Of a DNA stretch of 64,000 nt, positions 21,801 through 33,931 are shown piece by piece. The first letter of the stretch is position 1; each line of letters starts with the position of its first letter. A model generated the notes under the pieces. The model ran no database searches and was not told the origin of the DNA. It saw only the letters and a program-made list of their open reading frames with translations. The stretch comes from Klebsormidium nitens. Taxonomy: Eukaryota > Streptophyta > Klebsormidiophyceae > Klebsormidiales > Klebsormidiaceae. The DNA is taken from positions 1 through 64,000 of the forward strand of contig DF237285.1 of NCBI GenBank assembly GCA_000708835.1, in the 5' to 3' direction. Position numbers and translations under genes: made by a program.

Positions 21801-24800
21801 TCGTTGTGGCGCTGGAGATCCGCCACCAAGCGCCCCGTCTCTAGTTTCTTCTCGGTGACCGTCCGGAACCGGTCCGAGAGCTCGCGCGCGAGGGCGTCCA
21901 TGTCCGAGTGCATCTGAGAGATGTCCGGATCGGCGGCAGGCTTCAGGAAGCTCCGGTGCTCGTCGACTGCACAAGAAAGTTCGTCGGACTCTCAGAAAGC
22001 GTGGAAAAGCGCGATCGCCAAGGGAAGGGATGTAGGAGATCGTTACAAAAAAACACAACTGCTGAGCGGAACTGCGTGACTGCACTTTATGAAGAGCGTG
22101 AGTGCTTGTCCATCTTAGGCTGTTGAAAGGGGTTCAAGCCGCTATCGACATTTTCCGGAGCCACTTCATCTCTCGACATTCTTAGAACCCTTTTAGTACA
22201 TTTCTCGCTACCAATAAGCAACGCTTGTCGAAGGTAACTCAGGCGCTCAGGGACAGGCAACAGCGAAGCAACAATCCGCACGACCATTGTCTATCACAAC
22301 TCACCGCTCATCCTGCGCGGTCGGTTTTCCAGCACGCCGTTCGGGCTCGGATACACCGACTCATCAACCAGCCTGTTGGCGTATACCCGCGCCGGCTTCG
22401 ATACGCTCATCGGACGTCCGCCGCTGGTCGGGCTCACGTCCGGCGACATGTCCGAGAGCGGGTTGTCGAACGACTTCATGAGGTGCATGTTGCGCGGCCC
22501 CCGCGGCTTGGACTCGACTTCCTCGCCGCGACTCGGGGATGCGCCGGCCATGGTCCGGGGACCGTCTGAGTCGTTGCTGCTCTGGACGTCCTCGGTGGCC
22601 GCGGCGACGTTTTGTTGGAAGGCCTCGAGCTCGCGCGTGCGGTATTCCACCTTGTTCTCGAGATCCTGCGGAGAAGTTGGCGTTATATATCACAATTGCG
22701 TTCTATATCACAAGTGATGGGTGGGGGAAAATAACAAAAAGGCCCTCTTTGTTTGACAGCAGGTGACTGCCAGAACCCGATGAGCCCGGAAGATTGTTCT
22801 GCAGCAATCAGCTCCTGTCAGTTTTCCTGGCAGATCCACGCCAAAGCCTCCTCATCAAACAGAAAAAAACCACGCCAAGAGACTTTTGTAAAAAGCAGCA
22901 AGAGATACGTTCAGCACACAGGTTGTGTGACAAGCGGTGGGGATAGCATTGGGTGTGCAATAGTCGCCTGCAGACGAATTACGTGTCCAAACCCGCGGTC
23001 AACGTGCTTTGGACTTGAGAGGGATCCATCTGCTCTTTGAATGTTGCTAACATCCCTTACTGCCTGACTTGAAAGCCCATTCCTGTCCAATTCAACAACC
23101 TTAATGTTGCGCCCTGCCAGCCCTGCCAGCATCTCCAGTCAGCATTCCCTGCCACTGTGCTGCAATTATTTCCCAGCTGACATTTACATTATGCCCCAAG
23201 AGCAGCATATCTTATGCCTCAGCCTGCCAGGAGTGCACGCTGTCAACGCCTCACCTGCAACACCGCAGTCAGGTGCACCCGCTCCTTCTCGTACCCTTCC
23301 AGCAGGCGGTCCTTGCCTTTGAGCATCTTTTGGCACCGCTCTAGTTCTTTCTCCACCTCCTTCACCTTCTCAGTAGCCGCTCGCTCCTGCGCGGCCCTCT
23401 TCTCACTCTCCGCTTTTGCTTTTCTCAGCTCCTCTGCCAACCGCTCCTTCTCTTCCTCCAGGGGACCCGTTCTCCCCTCCTTCACCCCGTTTGCGCTGCT
23501 GTTCAAGCGCGCCTTCACCTCCGACAGGGCCTCCGTCCTTTCCCTCAGCGCCCCTGCCATTCTGTCCCTCTCTAGTTCCACCTGCTGCAGCGCCCCCCGC
23601 TGCTCATCCACCGACGCCCTTAGCCTATCCCTCTCCTCATCCAGATCTTTCCTCGCCCTCTCTAGTTCCACAACCCGCTCCTCCAATTGGTCGCCCTCTG
23701 CCTCCAAATCCGCCACCGTCTCCCTCAGCTGCTTGTTTTCGTCCACTGAATTTCCCCTCTCCCTGTGCCCCGCTTCGAGATCCTCCTTCAGCTTTTGTAC
23801 CTCATCTTCCAGGTCCCGGTTTTCCACCCCGAGCTTCTGTCCCCCGTCAACCGCCTGCTTCAGCTGTTGCTCGAGCTCCATGATGATCGTCCGGCTCTCC
23901 CTCGTGAAATGCTCCTGCGCCGCCAACTGCTGCTGCATGTCCAAGATCATCTCGTCCCGGCTGTGTAACTGCTGCCGGAGCTTTAGGACCGCTTCCTTGC
24001 GGTGCGACGCCAGCCGTTGATTCTGGCCCTCGTCCACTGGAAGCGACGCCAGCCGTTGTATCTGGCTCTCGTCCACTGAGAAGCTGCGCAGGGACGCCCC
24101 CCCAGTGGAGGACACAGTGCGGATTGACCGTGGAGTCCCAGGATCGGGGCACTCTTCGGCATCTTCTACTCTGCTGGTGGTGGGGGCCGGGGATGCGGAA
24201 GTGTCCACTGAAAGGCGAGAGGTGCATTTGTTTGAAAGACACGGAAGTAGGCTTTTTGGTTGTAAAACACAACGAGCCGCTGCAGAACACTTGAAAACTA
24301 CGTATTCCGAATCGCAGGGCAGGGTCTAGCAAACAAGCTCTGCTGCCAGACACCGCGATTGGAAGCTGATATGCCCGCGGGCTAGAAAGGCCCTCGCAAG
24401 AAGCGGGGCTGCACAGAACCAGGTTTCGGAGCACTGTTGTTCGCTTTCCTCGAACTGTTTTTGTAGAACAGCCCCCACTAAGAAGGACCGATCATTCTCT
24501 GAGCAATAGCACAAACCAGACAAACTGGAAAGTTTTGGAATTTCTGCATTCCTTTTGAATACTCACCAGTAGCTACAGCCTCCTCTAAGACCACGGCAGG
24601 GGTTCTCTCTGGTTCACTTTTCACCATAGGGGGCTCGTCAAAGATTGGTTGATCAGTAGCCAGCTCTAGGCCAGCTGGAGCGTGGTCTGCAAAATATATG
24701 GCAAGTCCTGGTTCTTTTGAGTATGATGCAGGGCACCCCATCCTGTTCTGACAACAGAGCAGCAGTCTAAAAACAAGTTATCCTTTTAGAGATGAGCCCT

Positions 24801-25968
24801 GGTGCATTACGTTCGTCCTGGCCAAAGTTGCCTGCAGGTCAAGAGAATGCCCAAGAAAAAGAAATAATATCATTCTCCTTCAAGCAATTGCAATGAAAGA
24901 GCAGGCACTCCCCTTGAATGCACCATCTTTGAGGAACCGGCAGCTCAAGTCACCACTTTTCAAAACACGGCAGAAAAATGCAAGCGCTCCTTTTTTGACG
25001 AACTTTTCAATGTTAGATGTTTCTATACAAACAAACCACTTTTCATCACAAAGCCCTTGTCATTAGCCTTGCAGACCAGAGACAACAAATGCACTTTTTG
25101 TCATCTCACCTGAAGCATCACTTGGGCCCCTCTTTGGCGCCTGCCGCCTTCCCTTGACGAGCGACTTTAAGACCACAAGCGCAAGCGCCCCGCTCACAGC
25201 GGCCACAGGGTGCTCCATGATTCCCAGGCGCATCGTGCCTGCCGTACTGACAGGGCCTGAAGCTGCCTTTGCACCACCAGCAGGAGCGTTTCCCTGCTTT
25301 TCTACTTTTACACTGCTGCCTGGAATGGCAGGATCTGTAGCGCTTTGCTTCAAGGGCGTAAACTCATACTCTCGCACCCGGTTCTGCAGAGGCGACGCAT
25401 AAATTAGATCCCTAGACAGGTTGTGTATGGAGGGGCAGCAATTCTACAATGATCACAGATGCTGGAGTCTAACCACCATCGCTCGGATTCATACCAAGCG
25501 CACTCATGTACCTAATCTAGGTGATGACCACCTGCAGGCAAATCTGTTGCTCTGCTCTCACCCTTCCTAAAATCTGAGATCCAAGTATCACAGACCAACT
25601 GAGAATTGCCTTCAGCCCTCTGTCCTGAAACCACAGGTCAAGATCCATGAGACCGTTGTGAGTAAGGACCTGTGAGTGTAACCACCTCGATTCCTTCCCT
25701 CAGCTGACAGACCATGGATGACATTTTCCAACACAGAGAGGCTACAATGCAAGTTCAGTGGGGCCTAGAAAAGTCCAAAAAGCAAGCTGTCACATCGTCT
25801 GATACTGTAAATGTCAAACTGAACCTCAAAGTTGGCTAAATCTTCCAGCAGAAGCAAGAGAATGCAACCCACCGTTACGTGGAGCCCACTTTCATCAGCT
25901 AGCGAGAAAACCTTCTCTTTGCCAACCTTTCGAAAGTTTCCTTTCGGATTCATAGCGGTGGACGCCAT
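18880..25968 (-). CDS. Coiled-coil protein with one N-terminal membrane helix (about 995 aa, 10 exons)
   Basis: Proposed exons in transcript order: 25968-25873, 25383-25110, 24707-24567, 24207-23255, 22665-22305, 21966-21674, 21039-20893, 20452-20291, 19770-19720, 19389-18880; all phases close. Starts of exons 3 and 10 are the least certain. Exon 2 holds a hydrophobic helix (HPVAAVSGALALVVLKSLV). Exon 4 is one long heptad-rich coiled coil of about 270 residues (KLRQQLHSRDEMILDMQQQL). Exon 5 is serine/proline-rich, exons 6-8 carry more coiled coil, and the tail is acidic and ends NKRY. The layout suits a membrane-anchored tether or filament protein, but I recognise no named family. An in-frame upstream ATG at 26058 would add 30 residues. 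Exon 4 contains a 39-bp (13-residue) tandem duplication at 24005-24082. Confidence 0.7.
24005..24082 (-). repeat. In-frame 39-bp tandem duplication in the coiled-coil gene
   Basis: Two copies (24005-24043 and 24044-24082) encode 13-residue units containing QRLAS and VDEGQ or VDESQ, just before the long coiled coil. The frame is kept. Confidence 0.75.
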
Positions 25969-26594
25969 AGCAGGTTTGCTACAACCAGGATGGCGGCTGG
26001 CAGTGGAGGATTTGCCATCAACCGTCGCTGCATCAACTCCCCTTCTTCCTCGGAACACGCCCAGCTGACTCGCTGACTCAGACTGAGATCATTCGGACAG
26101 CAAAACTCATTGTCGGACGTTCGAAACAGCATCCATCGTCCGAATATCCAACAGTTTTCGCGCCATAACTGGTTTTGTACAGCAGTTTCAAGTTCTGATC
26201 CTGCCTCATGGTTTACGGTTTTCCCGTTTGTGTTGTTATGAGGGTGGCTCACAGGCACTCACCAGTCATAACCGCCGTACAAACCCCGGGTATTCAAAAC
26301 CAACTGTACGTGGCGATGGCCATGATGACTCAGACTGGATGATCGAGCGACCTTGTGGCAAGCAACACTGGTCTTTGGTCGCTCGAAAGTCTGTCACTCT
26401 TGGGCACGTGCTGATGGCCATGAAGAAGCGTCCGAAACAGGCCTGTCGGACGGCCTCTGATGAGAGCGGCCAGAAGAGTGAAAGCACCGTCCGCTCACCT
26501 TGGGAACTGAGATCCACACCGTCCGAATTGAACTTGAAGGCTGGAGAGCGTCTTCTCGGAACCGTGCAGAAAGAAAAGGTGGTCGTGAATCGCA
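25969..26594. promoter_or_regulatory. Shared divergent promoter region of the coiled-coil gene and KAS I
   Basis: About 630 bases lie between the two start codons (25968 on minus, 26595 on plus), so both genes must take their promoters from here, or from 540 bases if the coiled-coil start is 26058. The frame at 26228-26674 on plus overlaps the KAS I start in another frame and looks non-coding. I see no confident TATA box. Co-regulation is possible but not shown. Confidence 0.4.
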
Positions 26595-29500
26595 ATGGCG
26601 TCGCAGGCGGTGCTTGCTGGGTCAGGGTGTGGTGCTTTCTCGGCTGTAGCAGGTCATACGCACAGATGTGGTAGCGCTCAAGCAAGCGCCTCGGCGCTCC
26701 ATGTGGCGGCTCCTTGTCGACGCAATGGGAGGCCAGCAATGGCTCGCTTCGAGGGCTTCAGACAAGCAGGCGCTTGGTCGAGGACGGAGGTGCAGGGGAC
26801 GGGTCTCTCAGTCTCACAGGCAGCCAGTGTAGGTGAGAAGCTTTCGTTTCGGTGCTTGTTGCTGTCAGCATTGAGCGTGCATTTATTGTTTAGGGACGCC
26901 AGATGGGGTTGTTGATGCCTCAACCGGCTCTAGAAGTGAGCGTCAAGGCGGGATCACTGAAGCTTGCGAAAGCAGTTGATTTGAAATGTTGGTTCCAGTT
27001 TCTCGTGGCTTCATCTTTGCCCGCAATCTCCTAAATAGTACACCTCTTTTCCGCTGGTAAAGATATGGCACACAGACTTGCGATCTAGCATGCCGCTGTC
27101 TAATGAGCTTTTCTTAGCTGGCACTGAGGACATCAATGTCTCTTTCTTCTGATCTCGGACGCTGACCTGTGGAGCGGTGCATTCTCTGGCATGCCGACGC
27201 CCGTTCCACCCAGCTATGCGTGCATTTAGAAGAACCTGTTGCATTTAATGCCAGCATTATATAAAGATGTTGACGTGCAGCTATCAGCATCCTGATAGAA
27301 AAGCTTGTCTTACAAGGCAACTAGCAATAAAGGTGCAATAGGCGGCTCGATGATTCGCGTGTTGCAACGCAATCAGCTAGGGCCGGAAAAGTTCCCTTTT
27401 GTAGCATGTTCTTTAAGTGCCTCCATTTTAAACACAGTCGGCCCTGTCAGGCACAGCTTTGGCATGCAAGGATACCTTGGATTTTGATGCTGTGCCACTT
27501 GAGCTCGTTCGCCAAGTAATCTAGTTTATCGGTGGTTGTCTGGGGCTTCAAGTCTTCCTGCTTGTGCTTCTCCTGAGCTCTGGTCGCTCCCACCTGCTTG
27601 TGACCCTGCATCAATTGCGTGTTTCCACAGAATAGTTGGGTCCTTTCTGATGCAAATTCTATTAATTATAAAGTCTGACACACTGTTGAGACTAGATTCT
27701 AGATGCTCCCAGTGGCTTCTGAAAAGGCTTCTTGAAAGTCCGCCAACACCTGGTCGACTTCAAGTCACTCCTCGTCCTGCTAAAGAGGCAGGATTTGCCC
27801 TGAACGCTTGGTGCAAAGGGCATTGCTTCTTTCACCTCCGCTGGAAGCCTTGTCACCTGGCACTGGCAGGGTATGACTGGTTCAACCTCCAATTGAACCC
27901 CAGCCCCGAATCTATTTTTGACATAAATACGTTCTTCACCCACGAAGATGCCGCAGCACTTGTTGCACTCTCAGCCGCCACCACTGCCCCCTTCTTAAAC
28001 ATAGATCTCCAATTGCAATCCTTTTCAGCTCACCTGACTACGCTGTCTGTCTGTGGGGATGACGAGAGCCACACTTGCTTGTATTCACTCCAGCTCCAAA
28101 GAGACCTGGGCAGACGGCCCGTGACCTCACAACCACTCAAACAGGCCTTTTGATTGCATTCCTTTCATGGAAATACCAGAAGCCACCCAATGAAAGTCCA
28201 ACACTGATTGCCAGAACGCCCCATGTAGTTTTTCTTGACCAACGACACAGACTTGCGTAGTGCAGGTAGCCGCGACCTGCTTCACCCTCAGCATAAGGTT
28301 CAACCTAGTCCAAGAAATCTTAGGACAGACAAGCACGCCCTAAGTGACTCATGAAGAAAGCCTGATCCGCGCAAATCCCTTTCCCAGCTCCAAGGAGGCA
28401 AAATCGCGCTATCCGTGCTGCCGCTGCCGGCACTGCCCCCTCCCGCGAGACCGACCCCAACAAGCGCGTTGTCATCACTGGCATGGGCCTGTGCTCTGTG
28501 TTCGGCAACGACCCGGACACCTTTTACGAGAAACTGCTCGCCGGCACGAGCGGAATCACCGAGATCGATCGGTTCGACGCGTCCAAGTTCCCGACGCGCT
28601 TCGCGGGCCAGATCAAAAACTTCGACGTTGAGAACGAGATCGACGGGAAGAACGCGAGGCGGCTGGACGACTGTCTAAAGTACGGGCTGGTGGCCGGGAA
28701 GAAGGCGCTGCGGATGGCGGGGCTGGAAGGGGACGGTCTGAAGGATGTAAGTTTAAGACCCCGGCGGCCTTGCCGCAAAGTAGATTTTAACTTAGCTTTT
28801 TTTTTTTGGTCAGTGGGAAACCGCAGCAACGGCCTAGTCTGCTTTCATAAGAGATGACTGCTCGGTCACACGGAAAATGTTCGTATAGCAAGTGGTGCAA
28901 TGCAGGACCTTCGGGCTGGAACGAAACAGCTCAAAACATGCAAGGAATCCTGGTGTATGCTTGTACGTGGGCCAGTGACCGGGTCAGGTTAGCTTAGTCA
29001 TTCTGACATTACAAAAGGACGTAGTTGGAAAGTCAAGGCTAGTGTTGCCGACGCAGCGCTTGACCAGAGGTGGAGCACGAACCTTGTTGGTTTGCGTGGA
29101 GCAATCTGTGGCCTCTGTCCGAATGTTAGATACCCTTCGGTTGTTCACTGACTTTTAGGCAAGGTCTTGTTACATGGTTGCTATTCAGTCAGTTTTACAG
29201 CCATCTTTCAAGAAGCAAGCATTCAAAGGCAAGAGGCTCGTTCTGGGCTCGTTCATTTTGACGAACTCATCAGGGCGGGAGACCGTGTTTTGTCCCCTGT
29301 CAGGATGTTCATTTGCTGGTGATCTTGGTTCAGCATTAGGAAGAGCGCGTCTCCCGTTTCGAAGTTCCTTCTGTAACGTGCGCTCTAACATCTGCCCGTA
29401 TTGACACCTGCCCCTGTGCCTGCAGAAGATTGCTGCCATCAGCTTCCTCTCTCCCATGCAGGTGGACAAGACGCGGGTCGGCGTGCTGGTGGGCAGCGGC

Positions 29501-32500
29501 GTGGGCGGGCTGACTCCCTCATTGGCCTCATTCTGACGTCAGCGTCCGCTCCTTTTCTTGCATGCTAACGTCATCTTCTCCTCCCCCCTGCAGGTAGACA
29601 AGACGCGGGTCGGCGTGCTGGTGGGGAGCGGCATGGGCGGGCTCACTGTCTTCCAGGACGGCGTGCAGGCGCTCGTTTCCAAGGGCTACAAGAAGATCAG
29701 CCCCTTCTTCATCCCGTACGCCATCACCAACATGGGGGGGGCGCTGCTCGGCATCGAGTGCGGCTTCATGGGGCCCAACTACTCCATCTCCACCGCGTGC
29801 GCAACTAGGTATGAGCAGATCCGTTGGACTTCGATTGTTTTGTTCTCCAGAGGAGTTCTAGGTTTTCTTTCTTTCGAAGGCGCGCTGCTCGGCATCAATG
29901 GTCAATAGTTTGGGCCCAACTACACCATCTCCACCGCATGCGCCCCCAGGTACGGTTGTTGATTGGTTCGCGCTCTCCGTACCTTCTACTCAGCTCTTAT
30001 GAGGCTGCTTGAGGGGCCTTGAGGCGGTCGAGTTCAGTGCCTGAAGGCCGTCGGGCTTGCTTTCCCTCCGGGTGCCTCGTTGCTATTGCTTCCGCTCCCC
30101 TTCCTGACGTATTTTGCTCCCTAGGCTTCGAATCTTACTCTGTTTCTCAAGTGCCCTCCTTTTCTTTGTTCTCCTTCTGTGAAGTGGTTGCTTGGTTTTC
30201 GTTTCCTTCCCTATCCTTTCATCTCCTTTCCATTTCGTGATCTGTTACCTGTTGTTGGGTCACCAGCTCGTTTGCCTTCTCGAACAGGCCACCTTCTCTA
30301 ACCGAGCTACTATCGTCAGAGGTTTGCGATCTTTCTCTTGCCCGCCATTTTTCCTTTCTCCGATCCACTTCTGTCCGCACGTGTGTTCCTAACCCCTCAA
30401 GACTTGACGGGAATATAATGGCAGCTCTGCAATTCGATTGTACCTTTCGTAGCTGCGAGCACGTCTTTTTGGTGGCCGCCTGGAGATGCTTCAAACCATT
30501 TCTCAAACCTGGTGCTGAATGTTTTCTGCCCTTTCGCAGCGACTATGCGAACCTGACAGCGGAATTTCAACGTTGCTCACATAACCGTGTCAAACCAACT
30601 TCTGACCCGCTGCCTGACCCGGACCTGGAACTTTCTCATATATACCCAAATTCGTTTCTTCCCGCAGCAGCGACGCCTTTCGTGCGGGCCGCCGACCCAA
30701 TCCCAAGCCAAAAGAATCGGCATTATCTGGTTCTTCTCAGTCCAACCCAGGTTTCAATGCTACCTCACTCCAATCCAAGACTCTCTCATCATAGCTGTTT
30801 TCATACTTGTCTGTTGCCTTCAGCAACTACGCCTTCTACGCGGCTGCCAACCACATCCGGCGGGGCGAGGCTGACATCATGGTGGCGGGCGGCATCGAGG
30901 CGCCCATCATCCCCGTCGGGCTCGGCGGCTTTGTGGCGTGCCGCGCGCTGTCCACCCGGAACGACGACCCGCAGACCGCCAGCCGGCCGTGGGACAAGGA
31001 CCGGGAAGGGTTCGTCATGGGAGAGGGCGGGGGTGTCCTGGTGAGGCGTTGTGTCAAAATACAGCTGTCTGCGTCAAACTTGCCACCTCGATAAACAAAT
31101 ATAAAGTTGCGGTTCGCAATCTCTGAACCGTCGGATGCCGTTATCAGTGAGGATTGTGCGGCCTAAGGCCAGCGAGCCGGCTGGCGGGACAAGGACCGCG
31201 AAGGGTTCGTTAAGAATGGGCGGGGTGTTCTGATATACCGGTTTTGAAGTTTCTGGTCCCGTTGAGTGCGGGGACAAGATGTGGCGGCGCCGATTTGCAT
31301 CGTAGTGCGGAACTTTCGAAAGTCGTTAGACGTATTCGATTCTTGGCCGTTTTGAGATAGGTCGAACACTCCATCAAACACAAAAGCTGGTCACCGGACG
31401 GGCCCAAGATTGCCGGGCGCTCGAGATGTGTGTCCGAGTATGTGATGCAGGACTTGCATCTTCGGACGTTCGAGACCGGGAATGCCACCTTCGATACACT
31501 AAACAGTTCATAAGCTGTCAGCAGGAATTTCTACGGTCGGACAGCTCAGTAGGTTTTTCTACCTCCTATTGAGTCCATCTTTGAAGGACCACAGATGTCT
31601 GTCGGCGTCCGTGGACGTAGGGCCATGCCTCAAAATCGCCCTTCTCTAAAACTAGAAATCAACACACGCAGATACTGCGTGGCGGACGTGAAAGAGAGGG
31701 GCGCCAAAACCCAAAAAGCTCCATTTTCGACCATCTCCGATGATCTTGGAGTCCTATTGTCAGAGACTCTAGCTCATCACTCAAAAGTTTCAGGGGTCCA
31801 AAGGCGTCCTACCCTTCTCCACTCGCAGATCATGGAAAGCCTGGCGAACGCGGAGAAGCGCGGCGCCAAGATTCTGGCGGAGTATTTGGGGGGTTCCATC
31901 AACTGCGACGCGTACCACATGACGGACCCCCACCCCAGCGGCCTCGGCGTTTCCACCTGCATCAAGCTCGCGCTCAAGGACGCGGGCGTCGCGCCTGAGG
32001 AGGTACGGACGTCCGGAGAAAACTAGACTCCGCCCTTTTCGCTGCCCGTATTTGTGTTGCGGTCGCTGCTTTTGGGATCGGCAAGTATGGATGTTGTTTG
32101 CATATTGCGACGGCCGTGCAATCCATTCCCTCGAGCTCCAGCCCTCGAAAATACTCCGGACGAATCGTCGAGTTTTCAAGGTCCTACCGGCCGCATTCTG
32201 TGTGTTTTTGTCGTCCGTGAAAAATTGGTTATCGGAAACTAACATCCGTGGAAAGGGGGGAAGACGAACCAAAAGTTTCTTGACCAAGAATGGAACGCGG
32301 TGAGAGCCGGCCCTGATCGCCAGTCTGCATGCGCAGGTGAACTACATCAACGCCCACGCCACGTCCACGATCGTCGGCGACCTGGCGGAGGTCAATGCGG
32401 TTAAGAAGGTGTTCAGCAAGGCGGACCACATCAAGATGAACGGCACCAAGGTGCGGCGCGCTGCTAACGCAAAATTCTGGTAACCCGAAGCAAGGAGAGT

Positions 32501-33931
32501 CGGGTGTTCGCTCCTCCTGCCCGTAGAAAGTGCTGGAACGTAGGGCGCGCTAGTGTTGCCCGAGCCTATCCGCTGGTCCTTTGCGCCGGAACGTTTCAAA
32601 GTCGCTGCTCTTGAAACTTTTTCGTATAATTTTTGTCCAGGCAACATGGTTTTGTTCCGAAAGACCGACGTCGTCAAGTCGTTGGTCATCCCTGACAAGA
32701 CAATGCATACGATCAGCGCTGGGCTGTATTTGAACAAAAGATGGGACAGAGGAGTGCAGCAGAAAAGTGGCAACAGAGCGTAGTTCTTCTTGCAGGTCTT
32801 TTTCCCATCTCTTTTTTTAGGGACAGTCTTGCTCGAGTCCCGGCGTGGAAAAGAAGTGCGACGCGAGTGACAGGCGAAGAACGTCTTCCTTTTAAAACTC
32901 ACTAACCCTTTCGCGCCGTCCCTGCAGTCCATGATTGGGCACTGTCTAGGAGCGGCGGGCGGTCTAGAAGCCATTGCGACCCTCAAGGCCATCGAGACAG
33001 GCTACGTGCACCCCACCATTAACCAGATCGTGAGCAGCCAATTCCTTTTCGTAAAGAAACAGGCACCCGCTCGACGCTTTTCTGCCCGCAAGAGACGTGT
33101 GCTTATTCTGCTCTGGGTTCCTCTAGTCACTCTCGATCGGGTGAGGCACAATGGAAGTCTGCAAGAGTGGTTGAGGCTTTCTTTCAACGCCTTCTTCGCT
33201 GCCGAGTGGGTGCGAGTGCCCCGTGCACTGAAAAGGTGTGTTGACTTGCATGGAAGAACAGACACTTGGGTCACGCTTGGATCAAAAGAAGTCCGCGGTT
33301 CGGGCTGGTCGTTTCTACCCCTCTGGTATCATATGCAAGCCTTGGGAAAAACCTTAATCTCTGCCGGGTGCTGCCGTGCATTACTGGGATCATTTACGGC
33401 ATTGGTCTTCGACAATTCCGGGCGCTCTGCCTGCCAAACATCGACCACGAGTCGACTCCGCGCTACTCGAAGCGCATCGCTGCATTTGCTCTTTCGAATC
33501 GAAAGGCGTGCGGCATCGTGTGTGCAGAACCCTGAGCCGGAGGTGACCGACTTCGTTGACACCGTGCCCAACGTGAAGGCCAAGCACGAGGTTGAAGTTG
33601 GTGAGTGGTGTCAACTTGTCGAAGCTCTGAAAGCCGCCGAATGCAGCGCTTCCCCCGGCACAGAAGCTTTGCAGAATCTGGAATCGACCTTTCGATGTTC
33701 AGTGGTTCGCCTGCTGGGAGTTTCTTATGGCGGCTTGACATGGCTTCACGATCCGGAAGGTCCTTGAGAATATGCTTTCACCGATCAAAGTTGCAATGAT
33801 CAGCTGAGTATGTAGATTCTGTAAGGCCTTTGTTTTCTACTTACGCCCGTTCCTTGTTTGCAGCGATCTCAAACTCGTTCGGATTCGGCGGCCACAATTC
33901 CGCCGTTGTGTTTGCACCGTACAAACCGTGA
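26595..33931 (+). CDS. KAS1: Beta-ketoacyl-ACP synthase I, plastidial (9 exons, 519 aa)
   Basis: Exons: 26595-26832, 28388-28746, 29594-29808, 30824-31040, 31829-32002, 32337-32450, 32928-33029, 33528-33600, 33864-33931; all phases close. The enzyme condenses malonyl-ACP with a growing acyl-ACP in plastid fatty-acid synthesis. The start [13 protein letters not shown] begins a Ser/Ala-rich extension of about 90 residues, typical of a transit peptide, before the thiolase fold opens at [15 protein letters not shown]. Catalytic residues are visible: Cys in [10 protein letters not shown], His in YINAHATST, His in [11 protein letters not shown], and the closing motif [11 protein letters not shown]. 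Length exceeds typical plant KAS I slightly because of the N-terminus. It fits KAS I better than KAS III, which has a different motif set. Exons 3 and 4 have partial decayed copies in the flanking introns. Confidence 0.95.
26833..28387 (+). other. KAS I intron 1 (about 1.55 kb)
   Basis: The longest intron of this gene, between a GTGAGA donor and a TTTCCCAG acceptor. Open frames occur on both strands (for example 27536-28153 on plus and 28127-28336 on minus) but none could be tied to a protein family. A nested gene cannot be excluded. Confidence 0.6.
29455..29537 (+). pseudogene. Decayed upstream copy of the start of KAS I exon 3
   Basis: Starts at 29462 after a CCATGCAG acceptor and matches the first ~53 bases of exon 3 (real start 29594) with about four changes, reading [18 protein letters not shown]. 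It then goes out of register into a stop. Spacing is 132 bp. Confidence 0.9.
29878..29955 (+). pseudogene. Decayed downstream copy of the end of KAS I exon 3
   Basis: Repeats the last ~70 bases of exon 3, including the GALLGI and GPNY.ISTACA codons and an AGGTACGG donor at 29950. The copy has an in-frame TAG between the two blocks, and the catalytic-Cys codon is duplicated in it. Spacing between the real and copied donor sites is 141 bp. Confidence 0.85.
30530..30705 (+). pseudogene. Two diverged upstream copies of the start of KAS I exon 4
   Basis: The real start at 30824 is CAG followed by CAACTACGCCTTCTACGCGG. At about 30668 a similar run reads CGACGCCTTTCGTGCGGGCC, with the following CGACCC..ATCC also matching. 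A weaker match (CGACTATGCGAACCTGACAG after TTTCGCAG) begins at 30540. Spacing is about 130-155 bp. These are older and less certain than the exon 3 copies. Confidence 0.55.
31166..31235 (+). pseudogene. Decayed downstream copy of the end of KAS I exon 4
   Basis: Matches the last ~60 bases of exon 4, with GGGACAAGGACCG and AAGGGTTCGT kept, at an offset of 195 bp. The glycine-rich end GGGGTGT is kept but the GT donor is lost. Confidence 0.8.

Noticed and set aside
23214-24020. 268-codon Ser-rich plus-strand frame
   Set aside because: It is the antisense of the heptad-rich coiled-coil exon 4; Glu/Lys/Leu-rich coding strands give open Ser/Phe/Leu-rich complements.
27536-28153. 205-codon plus-strand frame inside KAS I intron 1
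   Set aside because: No recognisable motif, low-quality composition, and it would have to be nested in the same strand as KAS I. A nested minus-strand gene was considered but could not be supported.
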